Source: Plantago elongata
Taxonomy: Eukaryota > Streptophyta > Magnoliopsida > Lamiales > Plantaginaceae
Direction: 5' to 3'
DNA length: 64,000 nucleotides
Assembly (NCBI GenBank): GCA_036897095.1
Contig: JAYMSP010000192.1
Coordinates: 1-64,000, forward strand
Below the pieces are notes generated by a model. The model saw nothing but the letters and a program-made list of their open reading frames with translations, searched no databases and was not told the origin of the DNA. Positions 34,185 through 49,304 of this stretch are shown piece by piece (position 1 is the stretch's first letter; each line of letters opens with the position of its first letter). The position numbers and the translations under genes were made by a program.

Positions 34185-35280
34185 GAGATCGAGGCAATTA
34201 TCGACACTGCTTAGAGAATATTACAAGTTACAATGAAGGGTGTCATTCTAGAGTCGAAGATTATATAGGGTGATATGTTTATTATAGTATACTACACATA
34301 TAATATATGAGTAGTATGTAATTTACAAACATATTCTTTAAACATTAGTTATGAATTTTACGACTATTTCTTTTAATGAGACGATACACTTGAACACCCA
34401 TCAATTCGTTTTCTAGGCACTGTAAAAGGTTGGGTAAGGTATGTTTTTTAGTAATCTTTAATCCTATGTAACTCCTTAGGTATAGACTGAGGCAATAAGA
34501 CTTGTTTTGTTTGTTGTAAGTACTCTATGTTGCGTTGTCTTGCATGTACAACTATTATATATAGTCTATGGGGAGGATGGTTTGTGCCCACTAAATTTTA
34601 GAAATACGCATTTTTACACTTTCAAAGAGATAGTACTTCCTCCTTCTCAACAAAAGTTTCACACTTGAATTTATTTTGCCAATCATGTTCAATTAAATAT
34701 TACTCTTACCTATTTCCCCATCACCTCAAAATTATATATATTTATTATTTTTAGTCGTCTTAAGAAAAATAAACTACAACATATTCAATAATAATGAAGA
34801 CTTTTAATTTGAATACAAACTATATTGAAAATATATTATTAATTACAACTTATTAAGTAAAATTATACGGATATGGCAGTGATGGAGTATGTTAACGTAA
34901 CTGTAGACACTAAAGACAAACTGTGTAATACTATGATTCATATAGTCTTACAATAAGTAGAATTATTATATAGTATTTACATTAAGTAACGTGGTTTAAG
35001 TATAAAATATAGTGTCGGCGCGTGATTATACTTAATTGATAAGCTAAAAGAGTATCCCGAGTAATTGCGTGACCGTTCATTTTCATATTATTCATTGAAT
35101 ATCATTTTCTTCGTTTCCTTCTTCTTCACATTTCTCTGTCACTTAGCTTTGTCACATACACGTCCTCTCTCGTACATATACCCGCTTGCTTTCTCAGAAC
35201 AAAAGCAAACCTAAACAAATCAAACACCATCTTCTCGAGCTCAATTTCCTCAACACGATACCTTACAAACAAGAAGAAGA
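34185..35280. other. Intergenic between P450 and Rab2 genes
   Basis: Contains a possible degenerate Stowaway-like MITE at about 34632-34889: it starts TACTTCCTCCTTCTC and ends TGATGGAGTA, with AT-rich filling. The right end (35100-35280) is the CT-rich leader of the Rab2 gene. Confidence 0.4.
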
Positions 35281-38200
<2,920 letters not shown>

Positions 38201-39182
38201 ATAAACCTGTCTTGGTTAATCACTTGATCCACCTTTTGTGTGTGTATAAACAGTCTTGATGTAGTCATTGAACCAAAAGATTGTAATTCAACTTGTACAG
38301 TTCAAGCTATTTTTAATTGACCTGATGTAAAACATATACAAGTGACTATGGCTATGCTTATTGCAGTGTATATTATGCAGCTCCTTTTGGTTTACTTTAT
38401 TTCTGAACAATTTTTAGTTCTCGTGTAATGTCTCGTTGTTCAGATTTTTATATTCTGGCAGTTTGGCACAACCTCTTGTAGCATAGACAACAGACACCCG
38501 TGATTCTTTACACCATTATACTTTATGACTTGAGGTGCATCATGCTTGACGCATGTAATGAAATGAATTCCTCTATGAAACCCCCAAACTCAGAGCAACC
38601 TTTCATCTTTTATCGATCAGAGCTGGTAGGCAATAAGATGGGTGATAGACTGATAGAAGTTCTACGACATTTAAGGAACTGTAAATACCAGACCACCGAT
38701 CAGTAGCCTTCTCCCAGTGTTTCATGTGTACTTCTACAACCGTTCTAGTTGTGCTTAAATATGATTACAGTCGATAATCGCGTATTCTATAAAGTGATGT
38801 GAAGAATAAGGCTGTCTATCCTAAATCCTTATGGGGAAGTTGAAGCCTTTTGACAGAGAAAATCGCATGTAGTACTACTAGTACTTTGTTTCTTCTATTA
38901 AGGAAAACAATCTACACTGCATCCGGTATAATGCACATAAGTTCCTATGCTTACTGTGCCATATTAACCTTTTCCATTTCACAAAATAATCTTGGTTACC
39001 ATTGAAGAAAATATTCTGGATATATTCAACATGAACAAATTTGGTCATGCATACAATCAAGAAATTGCGAATTCCGATCCAGTAAAAAGTAAAGAACGGC
39101 AATAGTACTCCTCAGTATACCTAGGAAAGAATTCATCATTCCTTTATACCTAGCATAATTACAACATGAAAGCATCGAGTAA
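38201..39182. other. 3' flanks of Rab2 and of the 130-residue protein gene
   Basis: Convergent gene ends. The Rab2 3' UTR probably covers about 38201-38450. Short open frames on both strands here have no family features. Confidence 0.5.
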
Positions 39183-39575
39183 TCATGAAGCAAACCTAGG
39201 AGCGATTCCATGAGCATAACCATTACCCTTAACAAAAGATTTGCCATTTGCAGCCAACTTCAGAGGAGTAGGAGTGACCTGCATGAAGAGATAGTTCCCA
39301 GCAAAAAGATCACCAAAATGTGACTGACTCTCCTTCAACCTTCTATAAACCTTGGTGCAAGCAGCCTTTATCAACCTCGCTTTTCGTTTCAAGAATCTAC
39401 TCAAACTCGGGATCTTCACCTTCAGTTTCCTCCTCACATGAACTCTTCTGAATCTTAACCTTCTCAAGTACCTCCCTATGATCTTGTCCTGGGTGTGGTA
39501 ACTGTCTTCATCATCGAACCAGATATCCTTTTTCAGCCTCTGGTAGGAGGGCTTGGGACTTGACACCATCGCCAT
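39183..39575 (-). CDS. Small basic plant protein of unknown function
   Basis: Single exon, 130 residues. The first 35 residues include KKDIWFDDEDSYHTQDKIIG; residues 36-75 are strongly basic (RYLRRLRFRRVHVRRKLKV and LKRKARLIKAACTKVYRRL) and could bind nucleic acid or membranes. The C-terminal part, RLKESQSHFGDLFAGNYLFM followed by QVTPTPLK, looks conserved, and I recall similar uncharacterised proteins in other dicots. There is no signal peptide or membrane segment. ATG codons at residues 1 and 3 are both usable. I do not know its function. Confidence 0.75.
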   Translation of the reverse strand: MAMVSSPKPSYQRLKKDIWFDDEDSYHTQDKIIGRYLRRLRFRRVHVRRKLKVKIPSLSRFLKRKARLIKAACTKVYRRLKESQSHFGDLFAGNYLFMQVTPTPLKLAANGKSFVKGNGYAHGIAPRFAS

Positions 39576-40791
39576 TGATGGAGAACGGTGAAGTGTTTGG
39601 GAGGAAATTGGTTTTTGTTTCTTAGGAAGGATGAGATTTAAAACAAGTAGGGTGTCATTTTCTCATATTATGGCTCTCTGTCTGTACAACAAGCAGTGTG
39701 GTTTTTGGCAGATGTCTGAGTGGTTGTTAGGTTTGCAATTTGTTGTTGATTTCATTAAATGCTTGATTGATATGTTTTCTACTATGCGTAACTTCATGAG
39801 CTTGTTATTTTAGTCGTTTCACATAAATTTATAGTTTGTATTGTTAATATTAAAATCGAAGCTACTCCAATCTAAAAGGTACTAATAAACATACATTTTG
39901 CCAATAAAAAATTATTTTTTTGATTTTCACTCTGAAGTATGATTCGAATTTAATGTATTTAGTTATTCTGAGCGAATATAATGGAATACTACTACACTGA
40001 AGCTGAGGTAGTTAAGTCTGTATCATTTGGTGTAATTCCAGAACTGCCATACCATGCATTGAATGCATAATTCGTTTTTTTAGGGAAACAAGTTGAAAAG
40101 TCTGCTTTCATTTTATGGACCACGAGTATGAACTGATTGGTGAAGAATTTTCAAATGGATTGAGAACTTTTATGGTTCGGGGTGGTTCCATGTTGGCAAG
40201 TTCCAACCATGGCATTCTCTCATCTTAATGGTGTGCTACGATTTCATACGTTGTGTTCGAATACATTGTACAGTACAACATATAACACAAATGTAACATG
40301 CGACTTCAGCAAAAAAAATCAGTTAATAGCCAACGATATTTACTAGGATTTCTTTAGCTAGATAATTGGGCTTTCTCTTTTTCTTGTTTTCTTTTTTCCC
40401 TAAACAAGGTCTATCAGAGATAGATAGACTCGGATAGTATCAAGAACACGAACAGTAGTTTTTTACAGAAAATCCACAGGCTTCTCAATTCCATATCCAT
40501 TTTTCACTCTGGAGAAATTTACAAATCAAAAGATGGACAAACCTCAAAGAATAAGAACTCAAGTTTAGAAGGCCAAATATACAAGGAAAGGTAGACTTGA
40601 TTTATACAGTGTCAAGGATTTATGAACAGGCAGTCACTGAGCCTATTATATTCGAAAAATTCACAGCATGCTTCTCCTACCTGTGCTAAACCACACGATC
40701 ACAAACCGATGTTAATTACCAATTTTTACATCTAAAAATGGAAAGAATACGATGGTGTAGTCTAGTATAAGAAGCCTCGAGTAGTAGCAAC
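39576..40791. other. Intergenic
   Basis: Holds the leader of the small basic protein gene and, near 40400-40791, the 3' UTR of the RGLG gene. No element could be defined. Confidence 0.45.
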
Positions 40792-43700
40792 TTAGTAGAG
40801 CTTTATTCTGGTCTCAATACGGCTCCTGCAGATTGGACATGACTGGAGGTCTTGTCCACATTCGCAGCATGTCTGATGAAGAAAAGGGAATAATTAGAAG
40901 GAAAAAAACCATTTGACTGTTCATACTGTGTGCCCAATTTATGGAGCCAGGCAAACATTTATCATAATAACATTAAAGTGCTAATATTACCTGGTGACCA
41001 CAGCCGAAAGCCATGTCCTTACGGTTACTAAGGCAGATAGGGCAAATCTGTAAAACAATATGGACAAATCAGACGGTTAAAGAACTATTTGTGAATCACA
41101 TATAAAGGACAAATTTGAATGAGCGCAAATCGCAAATTTGGAGAATAGTAGCTGAAAGACTTCACACACACCTGGTGTTCATATGTAGAGGTTGGGGCAG
41201 ATGGGGATGCATCTGGAGATGCACTAGGTTCGTAATGCGAAGCTGAGCTTTGCTGAAAACTAGTCGCCCGAGATTGTTTTGATGCAGCGCCATAACCAGT
41301 AGGTTCATAATATGAACTTGAACTCTGTTGAAAACTAGTTGCACGGGATGGTTTTGATGCCGCACCATAAACTGGAGGAGGAAGAGGAAACCTCTCCACG
41401 GTATTTCCTCTCTGTCGACTGAATCACCAAAGAGAGAAACAAGTTGAATATTAACTAAACCATACTTAAATATTTCTACATAATAATCACTAACACCATG
41501 CATATTGGGTGGAAAGATTTACCCCAACAAACTAAGCTCCATAGTGGCTTTGAATTGAGATGGAATTTCCATTAACGCCGCAAGTGCAAATTCTGTCTCT
41601 TTCCGATTTTGGTTCACATTTTTGGACATAATCTCGGTAAAATTGACAAACTGAAAACCAGAGGATAAATCAGCAAGTAAAATATAAATATAAACACAAG
41701 TCAAATCGCCTTAACGTATACTTTTCACATGACCAGCAAAGCGCTGACCTGAAAATTATCGAAGTCTCGAGCAGGAATGTTGTCGTCAAATTCTTTCATC
41801 ATGTCCCAAGGACCATCTCCAACCCCAACCAGGATAATCGATAAAGGTAACTTGCTGAGGGGTAAAAGAAGCAAGGCTATTATTCCACCGTTATAAAAGT
41901 TTGACAAACATAATCTAGAATACGGTTTAAAACATTACCTAGCTTCAACGATTGCTTGCACAGTTTTTGCCTCCTGTGGACTTAACTGACCATTGTGAGT
42001 GTCTACACTTCTAGTAACCTGATGACGAATACACAACCAACTCAATATCTCAAGAGTCAAGACAACCTCCAGCATTACAAAAAACCAGTTCTCACAACGA
42101 ATAGCCATAGAAAAGAGTATCCCCAATCCAATATGTATCTAGAATGGCAACTGAAAAGAGTGTCCTAGGCACAAGGTCAATCTAAAGTGAAGTTTATATG
42201 CTTGCTCACATGAACATGTTATTGTCTGAATATTGTTCAAACTAACACGAATCTCCATTCCTCGAGTACCACATTCGACCCTAATAGTAAATATCCTTTT
42301 CCAATAAGCAACATAAAAGGGACCATACCTGTCCATCCGCTATAATGACCAAAACATGATATTGGCCTCCATTTTGCTCAACAACTGTCATGGCCATCTC
42401 GATAATCGGTGCAAATGATGTGGGACCTGCAGCATAATGGAGCTATAAAATCGATACTTTTCATGTATAACAACCGAAGGATATGCTAAAATAGGTATAA
42501 ATTACCAGCTAATTTCAGATTAGGGACAATTTCTCTGTATCTGCTTAGGACTTCCTCGAATCCATTGCAAGGGTTCCCATCGGGATAAAAGCCGAATACA
42601 TCTTGATCATGGGTTGTTGCTGCAAGAATTTATCCCAAGGAATAAAATATGATTAATTATTGGGCAAGATGGATACATATATTTTAGAATCAACCACAAG
42701 TTTACCAAGACATACCATCTCCAAACCCAAAGCAGGGGATCAAGTTATCGTCATCAAAGGCTGACAAGGTTTTCCCAATAATAGATATTGCTTGCTCGTA
42801 AGGATTCTGACCACTTCCAATGTGATGCAAGCTTCGACCATTGCAGGACCTCTTGCCTAAACAGAGAACAGCATAACATATTTTTCTTATATGTTTCTAG
42901 AACTCGATTGAGACCTAAGTCATAGTCTGATAGAGACAAAAGGAAAGCACCAAACCTGTCCATTCATTGCTCTTGGTGAAATCAATTCCAACAATGAGAT
43001 TGGAAGATTCGAGGCCAGCACGGGCAAGAGCTTCAGTCACCTAAAGAGATGAAGTATTGTCTTTAAACTTGTGAAATATAACATAGTTCAGGGCACTCAG
43101 AAAAGAAAGAAAAAAAACATCATTCATTTCACTACTCCTTTCTTCGGAGGATCATGTCATTTCTTACAACCCCATCCATTCAAATTTCAATCTAGAGTTA
43201 GAAGACTGCTGTTACTAATAAGAGCCAACTCCTGAGGACCCTGATATTTTCTATTTCCAGGTACATATTTAGTTTGTAGTTTTCAAGTAATTAGCATAGT
43301 TTATTGTCATTCTTCTTCAACAGCTCACTGATAACAGTGCAATCGTAACATATTTCAAATTAGTTCAACGGAGAGTACATAAAACTCTCCTCTCTTTCTC
43401 TCTCAGTACAGAGTTCTTAAGCTGCAGCATCGCACTTGTATTATAGTTATTGACCCACTAAGCCTCATGTTGCCCTCAGGATCTCTCAGTCTCAGCAAGT
43501 TCCACTATTTTGTGAAAGTTATGGACGAGTTTGTAGATACAATCTTAAAATAAAACATGCAATACTGATAAAAGTTATAATAATTGTAATAGCTTGCAAC
43601 ATATGCAAACATACCTCCTCCAGTGAATTATAGTCATCCGCAATCCTCGAATATCGTCTCTCTAGCGTCTTTTTTTGTGCAAGTGGTCGGGATGGAAGCC

Positions 43701-43893
43701 CGCTGCTCTGTGAAGGCGCTTGGTATGGAGTACCATAAGCCGGAGCAGGTGTAGGGTAATTTTGAGCATACTGTGAATATGGTGTTTGATTGTCATTGTA
43801 GTTCCACCCAGACCCCGAATTAGACCGGGCACCTGACGAGTTCCTCCAACTCCCTCCTCCGTCTCTCGAGCTACTAGAACTTTTGTTTCCCAT
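40792..43893 (-). CDS. RGLG: RGLG-type E3 ubiquitin ligase (copine/vWA domain plus RING)
   Basis: Plasma-membrane ubiquitin ligase; Arabidopsis RGLG1/2 act in auxin, apical dominance and stress signalling. Eleven exons: 43615-43893, 42956-43040, 42716-42856, 42506-42619, 42329-42426, 41939-42018, 41749-41854, 41523-41650, 41172-41418, 40991-41047, 40792-40872; 471 residues. MGNKSSSSS is an N-myristoylation site. The copine/vWA domain (about 100-340) shows the MIDAS start [32 protein letters not shown] and [12 protein letters not shown]. The C-terminal C3HC4 RING is [20 protein letters not shown] then CCECGQDL and CPIC. Between them a Ser/Tyr/Gln-rich linker holds two copies of [20 protein letters not shown]. 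The 5' leader probably contains an intron. Confidence 0.95.
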
Positions 43894-45087
43894 CACGCTA
43901 ATTTATCTACAGATAGTTTGATTCTCAGCAGAAAGAATAACCTCCTTTTTATCTACAGTGGAGCAAATCACAAATATTCAAGATCAATTCCCAAAAGGTT
44001 GACACTCGACAGATACCAAAGAATCAATTTTTTTAACAAAACCTCACCTTAATCAAGCTAATCAAAATATGTCAATTTCCTATAAATTCATTACACACCA
44101 GAGAATCCCAGAAAGCTATAAATACAGATATTTTTATTTCTCAAAGATTCAGAAACCAATTAATCAATTTATACCATGAATCAGAATCCAAATAATTCAC
44201 CTCAATCAACCTAAAGGCCAATTTCCTAGAAATCAAGACACCAGAGAATCCCAGAAATCTAAAAAGACCAAATTTTGACCAAAACCCATAAAGCAGAATG
44301 CAAATTATCCATAATACCTTCAACAACTAAATCCCTCCAAGTAGTTAACCTCAATCAAGCTAAGCAAAAGTCTTCTCCGCGACAAATACGCAACAAAAAA
44401 AAGATTTCATTATTATTCAACTCTCTCTTAAATAGCGCTTCTCAGAAGAAATTTCAATACAGTGTGAACCAAGTAATGAGGCTATACCAAGACTGAATCA
44501 ATGGAGAAGAAACAAAACAGGAGTCGGTCACCGCTTTGGCCTACTTGTACGAAGACTCTTAAATTCTTAATCACCAAGCAAATTTCTATCTATCTCTATC
44601 CAATATAAAGAAAGCTTCAATATTTATCTGCAAACTATCTACTATTAGCATTATTCAGACTTCTGATAAATAAAAACTCTTGAATAGAGATAAACACGCA
44701 ACATGTGATGTGATGATGCAAAAAAGCTGCAGAGAAGAAAGCCCCTGGAAACTACATACTAGCACAAAATAGCCAAATTGAGTACAGAAAGAAACGTGAT
44801 TTGTGAGGTAACTTGAGTCAAATTCAGTCACCTGTGTAAATTGCCTTCAAAAGATAAATGCAAAAGCCAATCTTTAGAGAACAGAATTTATCTGCATTCT
44901 TGTTGGATTGGTTGATTACATTGATTGAATTGAAGAAGGTGAATGAAGCAGTGTGAGAGTGAGAAATACCTAATTCGTCGGCAGATCCAGAAAAACCAGA
45001 TAATCGGGGGAGAAAAGGTATGCGACTTTTGTACAGTTCTTTTTATTTTAGGAGATTCCTTTAACTTGTAAATGTGGAGAAATGTGA
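43894..45087. other. 5' leader and promoter of the RGLG gene
   Basis: Likely transcribed leader on the minus strand with one or more introns, judged from AT-rich segments and from the family habit. Small open frames on + at 44275 and on - at 44888 lack features. Confidence 0.4.
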
Positions 45088-45323
45088 TACTTCTTCCTCT
45101 ATATGCCGAAATGAAACAATTTTTCATTTTAAACGACAAATTAAAATGAAATATTTTTTTATTTATAAAAATACCCCCACAATATAATTTATTTTCAACT
45201 ACATATTATTAAATATGCATGTAATTTTCTATCTCAAACTCATTTTTAACCACATACTATATATTTTTAATTAAAAATTATATATTTGAGATATGTTTCA
45301 TTTTAAAAGGGACGGAGATAGTA
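45088..45323. mobile_element. Stowaway-like MITE
   Basis: About 236 bp with ends TACTTCTTCCTCTAT (left) and, in reverse complement, TACTATCTCCGTCCC (right), close to the Stowaway consensus TACTCCCTCCGTCCC. Inner arms match further (AATGAAAC...GTTTCATT). The filling is AT-rich; a TA target duplication is plausible. Non-coding. Confidence 0.7.
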
Positions 45324-45904
45324 TTACAATGACTCTTGGTTTATCCCCCTCCGTTGTTGGTCCATGACCCATCTACGAATTCGGACATAAAATTTAATGA
45401 AATATTTATATATTAAAATTAAAAATAATAAAATAAAAAAATATAAATAAAGTATAATAAACAGAGAATAAATTATAATATATTGAGTGAGAACGACATG
45501 TTTTATTTAAATAATGTTGGATAGAGTTGAAGTAGGATGGAATGCAAAAATATGAGGTTGGACGGGGTAATTGCTAAGCTATTTTTGCACCATGATCTCG
45601 CTGAAATGGAACGAGAAATAACGAAATGCCCCGGTCCTTTTACACATCGAGATGAAACAGTGTATTTATACTTCATCTAATTATGTATTGTATTTTTTAA
45701 AATATTATAAAAAATTTCGAAAAATACCGAAATGTGTACAAACTTCTCAAATTTTTAAGGATGCAAGACGTATACTTATATTTAAATCTGTATTTTATAG
45801 TCAGGACTCCCGAACATGTGATGTACATTTATAATATGCATACCAATACCACAATTATATTTTAAAGTTTGAGTGTAAAATATAAACAAGAATAAATGCT
45901 GATT

Positions 45905-46046
45905 GGTATAGAATTTAAATGGGTATTTGGATGGATTTTGGTGAAATTGTGTTTGGAATGGAATTGAAATGAGAGTATTTAAAGTATATTTTATTCAAAT
46001 CACTGTTCATCGAGTTAAATTGAACGATTACAATTGATTTCCAAAT
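45905..46046. repeat. Remnant related to the MITE at 49833-49977
   Basis: Shares GTATTTGGATGGATTTTG and AAATCACTGTTCATCGAG with the copy nested in the hAT-type element at 49305. Ends are not preserved. Confidence 0.45.
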
Positions 46047-47264
46047 AGTTTATTTTTCTTAGTTTGTTTAAAGTATACTCCATGCTGGAAGGGTGGTGGA
46101 AGGTGCCTTTTTGATTAATTTGGTTGATTGATTGAAAGAAAGGGGGCTATATTGGTAAGTGCCTTAGTGGGATACAATAATAGCATGACTATTATGGAGC
46201 AAATGGTATATTCTACTGGTACTGTGTTTATCTTTTATATTGCCTCGGGGAACCGGTTTTGGCGAAAATGACCATCCATTGTTTAAAAGGTGGAGTTGGA
46301 TTATGACATACTGTCTAACACTTATATTGTCGTTAATCGATAAACTGATCAATTGCACATTTCCGAGGGAAAAAATAAATACCCTCCAATGATAAATCTT
46401 CTTATAAGTTCGTTCAGAGTTAATAACCATGTTACTAGCTAGTTATCGATTTTAAAGATGTATAACAAATTTAAATGGGTATTTCTGCACCTGCTCCGTG
46501 GCTCACTGTGTCCCATGAATCATAATATGACATTTATCCGAATAAATTAATTTGTTTAATAGTCACGTTTATTTTCATTCAATTATTTATGACATGATCG
46601 TTAGTTGATGATTGAAGTATGAACATAAAAGTAAATCGGCTAGCTTAGGTATCTTAGGTATTGATTGTGCATTCATGCAATTTATTTATAAAAACAGGTT
46701 CGCATTATAATACTACTAGGGAGTAATAACTAATAATCTATAACTCATTTGAGGAAAAAAAAACCTTCGCATTATAATATTATATTAATAAATAATTCAT
46801 TAAATTACATTATCATCATATTAATGTAAAACATGTTAAGTTATATTATTATTATATTAATATAAAACACGTTGAGTTACAACATTGTATGTATTAATGT
46901 ATATCGAATTTTTTAACTTTATAGAATATTCATTGTCAAATGATTGGTTGTTAGAATTTTTCCAAAACAAAATGCAGCACTGTGATCTAGCATGGTATAT
47001 ATAGTGTTTGAATTTAATGTTGGAAAATTTTTACCAGCAAACAAGTTGGGAGTCAAGTTTTAAATAAAAATCTATAAAAAAATATTATATTATAAAATGC
47101 AAATATTATATTATAGAGTATAAATGTAATAAATTATTGTATTATAGAGTGTAAATATACAGTTTTCACATTTAAAATTATATATTTAATGTGAACAATG
47201 TATAACCTTTTTTTTAATCATGAAATGCAAATAAAGGATCAATTTTTTAAATTGAATACATTAA
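46047..47264. other. Gene-poor AT-rich stretch
   Basis: No gene recognised. Repeated phrases of the kind ATTATATTATAAA and AAAACACGTT(A/G)AGTTA (46780-46880, 47080-47160) suggest decayed repeats. Confidence 0.4.
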
Positions 47265-47273
47265 TTTTTTAAA
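47265..47273. repeat. Left 9-bp target duplication of the MULE-like element
   Basis: TTTTTTAAA, repeated exactly at 48429-48437. Nine base pairs is the Mutator-superfamily length; the sequence is simple, so chance is not excluded. Confidence 0.6.
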
Positions 47274-48428
47274 GGGCAAAATACATCTACACCCCCTGTT
47301 AGATTTAAAAGTTGCAGATGGCTACCACCCAGATCAACAATTGCATATAATAACTAGTCGATAAAAATCAATTACATCCAAGTCCACGAATTTGACTTTC
47401 AGCGAACTTAAGCCCGGAAAAGTCATTTCTGCCCCTGTTTAAATTTCAGATTTTGTATTTGGCCAAACAACCTTAAGTCCATAAACATCACCATCAAACA
47501 ACCATCGGCTTCTTCTCTAGTAAGTGGTGTTGAGAAGAGAACTCTGCTTGCCTGGTCGGTGGATCCCTGGCAAGCAGTCGCCCAAATCAACGGCCTATGG
47601 ATTTGTAGAGACTTTTTATCTCTTCCTCAACAGGTGTCTTTGCAAGCAATAAGCTCTATTAGACAATTTATCGAACATGTGGCTTGCTATGCTAACCCAC
47701 CAGTGCACTATTTCAAGATCGATTTTTTTTTTCCTTTCCTACGACAACATCAAAATGAAAAAATGCCATGCCATAGAACACAAACTACATAATTTAGTAA
47801 CACATCCAATTAATGATCACAAAATTGAATTGAAGAGAAAAAAGGAAATCTTTCGATCAAGGAAGCTGAGGAGCTGAAGAGGGATGGCATGGAATTTGGT
47901 GTAGAATTGTCCGATGACAGTTTTGACGGTGGCTTCGACAACGTGGAGACCTGGTTGAAAAGGGCCTGAATTTTGCTTGGCATATCCGTAGAGCGTTGAA
48001 CACCATAAGATGGTTTCTCAGAGTTTTCAAATAAGCTTCTTTTGGCTCGAAATCGGATTAGAAGAGCAATTACTCCGTCAATAACGATTGCGGTGTAGAC
48101 ATTGGAAACGGTGGTGGTTGTGGTGGTGGTGGAAATGGAGGTGGAGGGAGCGGCCAAAGAGGGAGGAGCGGGACTAGGAGAGGGTGAAGAGGCCGATTAT
48201 GGTGGAGTAGAGGCAGGTGGTGAGGTTGGGGGTGGTGGTTCGCCCCAGACGGAAGAAGACGCTTGTGTGGAAAAGAATTGACTAAGGTTGTGTTTGGTTT
48301 GCAAGTAAAAGGAATAGTGAATTACGCTGGTCAATAAAAAAACGAATTTATGGACCTGAATGTAATTGTTGATCCGAGTGGACTCATCTGCAGTATAGGC
48401 ATTCTGCAGGTGTGTATGTAATTATCCC
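47274..48428. mobile_element. Pack-MULE-like element carrying host gene fragments
   Basis: 1155 bp between 9-bp duplications TTTTTTAAA (47265-47273, 48429-48437). The ends are inverted repeats of roughly 100 bp: GGGCAAAATACATCTACACC on the left against GGGATAATTACATACACACC from the right, and further in GATCAACAATTGCAT against GATCAACAATTACAT and AAGTCCACGAATT against AGGTCCATAAATT. No transposase is seen. Inside, on the minus strand, lie a piece of a REF/SRPP gene (47846-47981) and, before it, a Pro/Thr-rich segment of unknown source (about 48060-48290). A left-hand segment (47510-47700) has exon-like content on +. Host gene pieces inside long-TIR ends with 9-bp duplications define a Pack-MULE. 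Confidence 0.75.
47846..47981 (-). pseudogene. Captured REF/SRPP (rubber elongation factor / small rubber particle protein-like) fragment
   Basis: One minus-strand frame reads LYGYAKQNSGPFQPGLHVVE, then ATVKTVIGQFYTKFHAIPLQ and LLSFLDRK. This matches the REF domain core (LYGYAKENSGPLKPGVQTVE..., VVGPVYDKFHDVP, LLKFVDRKV). The N-terminal exon and the C-terminal half of the domain are absent, so it cannot make a full protein. It lies inside the MULE-like element and must have been copied from a gene elsewhere. Family members coat lipid droplets and act in stress growth. Confidence 0.8.
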
Positions 48429-48437
48429 TTTTTTAAA

Positions 48438-49296
48438 TTGACGATTCAAAAAAGTATCTGACCTAAATCACTCTCTTTAATGTTTGTGTCTTGGCCCAAA
48501 CAACACGAATGAATATGATGAGTGCACAGGCTGGACCATTTTATGTTGAATTGTGGCCCAGATACACAAATGGATCACCCGGGAACGGTCCCTGATCAAT
48601 GCAAAATATTCAACGGCATAGGAATGTTGTGGATTTAAGTCAGCACGATTAAACTCAATACGTTTTCGACTACATACAATACAATATATATATATATTTT
48701 TATATTTATACAAATGAATTATTTTGATTTTTCATTCATTTTTTTAAAAATGAGTTAGGGGCGCTTTATTTAAGTTATAAATATTATATGTTGCATTTAA
48801 CCGAAAACGTGTTGCATTTAACAATGCTCATTTAAGTTCAGAATTACAGTGAAGATAATTTTTTAATATTTTTTGAAACTAATTTCAGTATTCCATGTAA
48901 AAAAATACTTTTGTCATGTAGATTGTAGTATTACATTGTTCAATATGCACGAATTATTATTATGTTTCGGGATCCTTTTAAAAAAAATTAATATTGATCA
49001 TCCCTAGCTAGATCACTTGACATAGAGAGTGGGAGCTAGTTGCACATACATAAGTACATAACTTGCAAATTCAAACTGGCAATGCATCAAATTTGAACGA
49101 AGAAATAAGAAATTATAATACACTGCATGAAATGGATTATTATCATTTTATATGTCCCTGCCTTGCATGTTTTGTTTCCATGTATTATTGATTTAATGTT
49201 TTAGAATCGTCGGTCATTAAGTTTTCATTTGTATTTTTATATGAACTTCAAGTAAGTTTCATGTGTAAATACTATTTGTGAGTTGTAACCTAAGGA
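48438..49296. other. Intergenic, AT-rich
   Basis: An (AT)n run at 48685-48700. The minus-strand open frame at 48477-48713 has no features. Nothing else. Confidence 0.4.
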
Positions 49297-49304
49297 TTTA
49301 TGAC

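Noticed and set aside
44275-44496. 73-codon basic frame on the plus strand
   Set aside because: Sits in the likely 5' leader/intron of the RGLG gene, AT-rich with no family features.
47559-47792. Plus-strand frame with QVSLQAISSIRQF, similar to the REF C-terminal region (VKQVSSQA...)
   Set aside because: Only a short partial match and on the strand opposite to the REF/SRPP core; could be an inverted second piece but cannot be supported by eye.
47810-48157. 115-codon minus-strand frame as a gene of its own
   Set aside because: It reads the captured REF/SRPP DNA in a wrong frame and joins it to a Thr/Pro-rich fragment; part of the MULE-like element.
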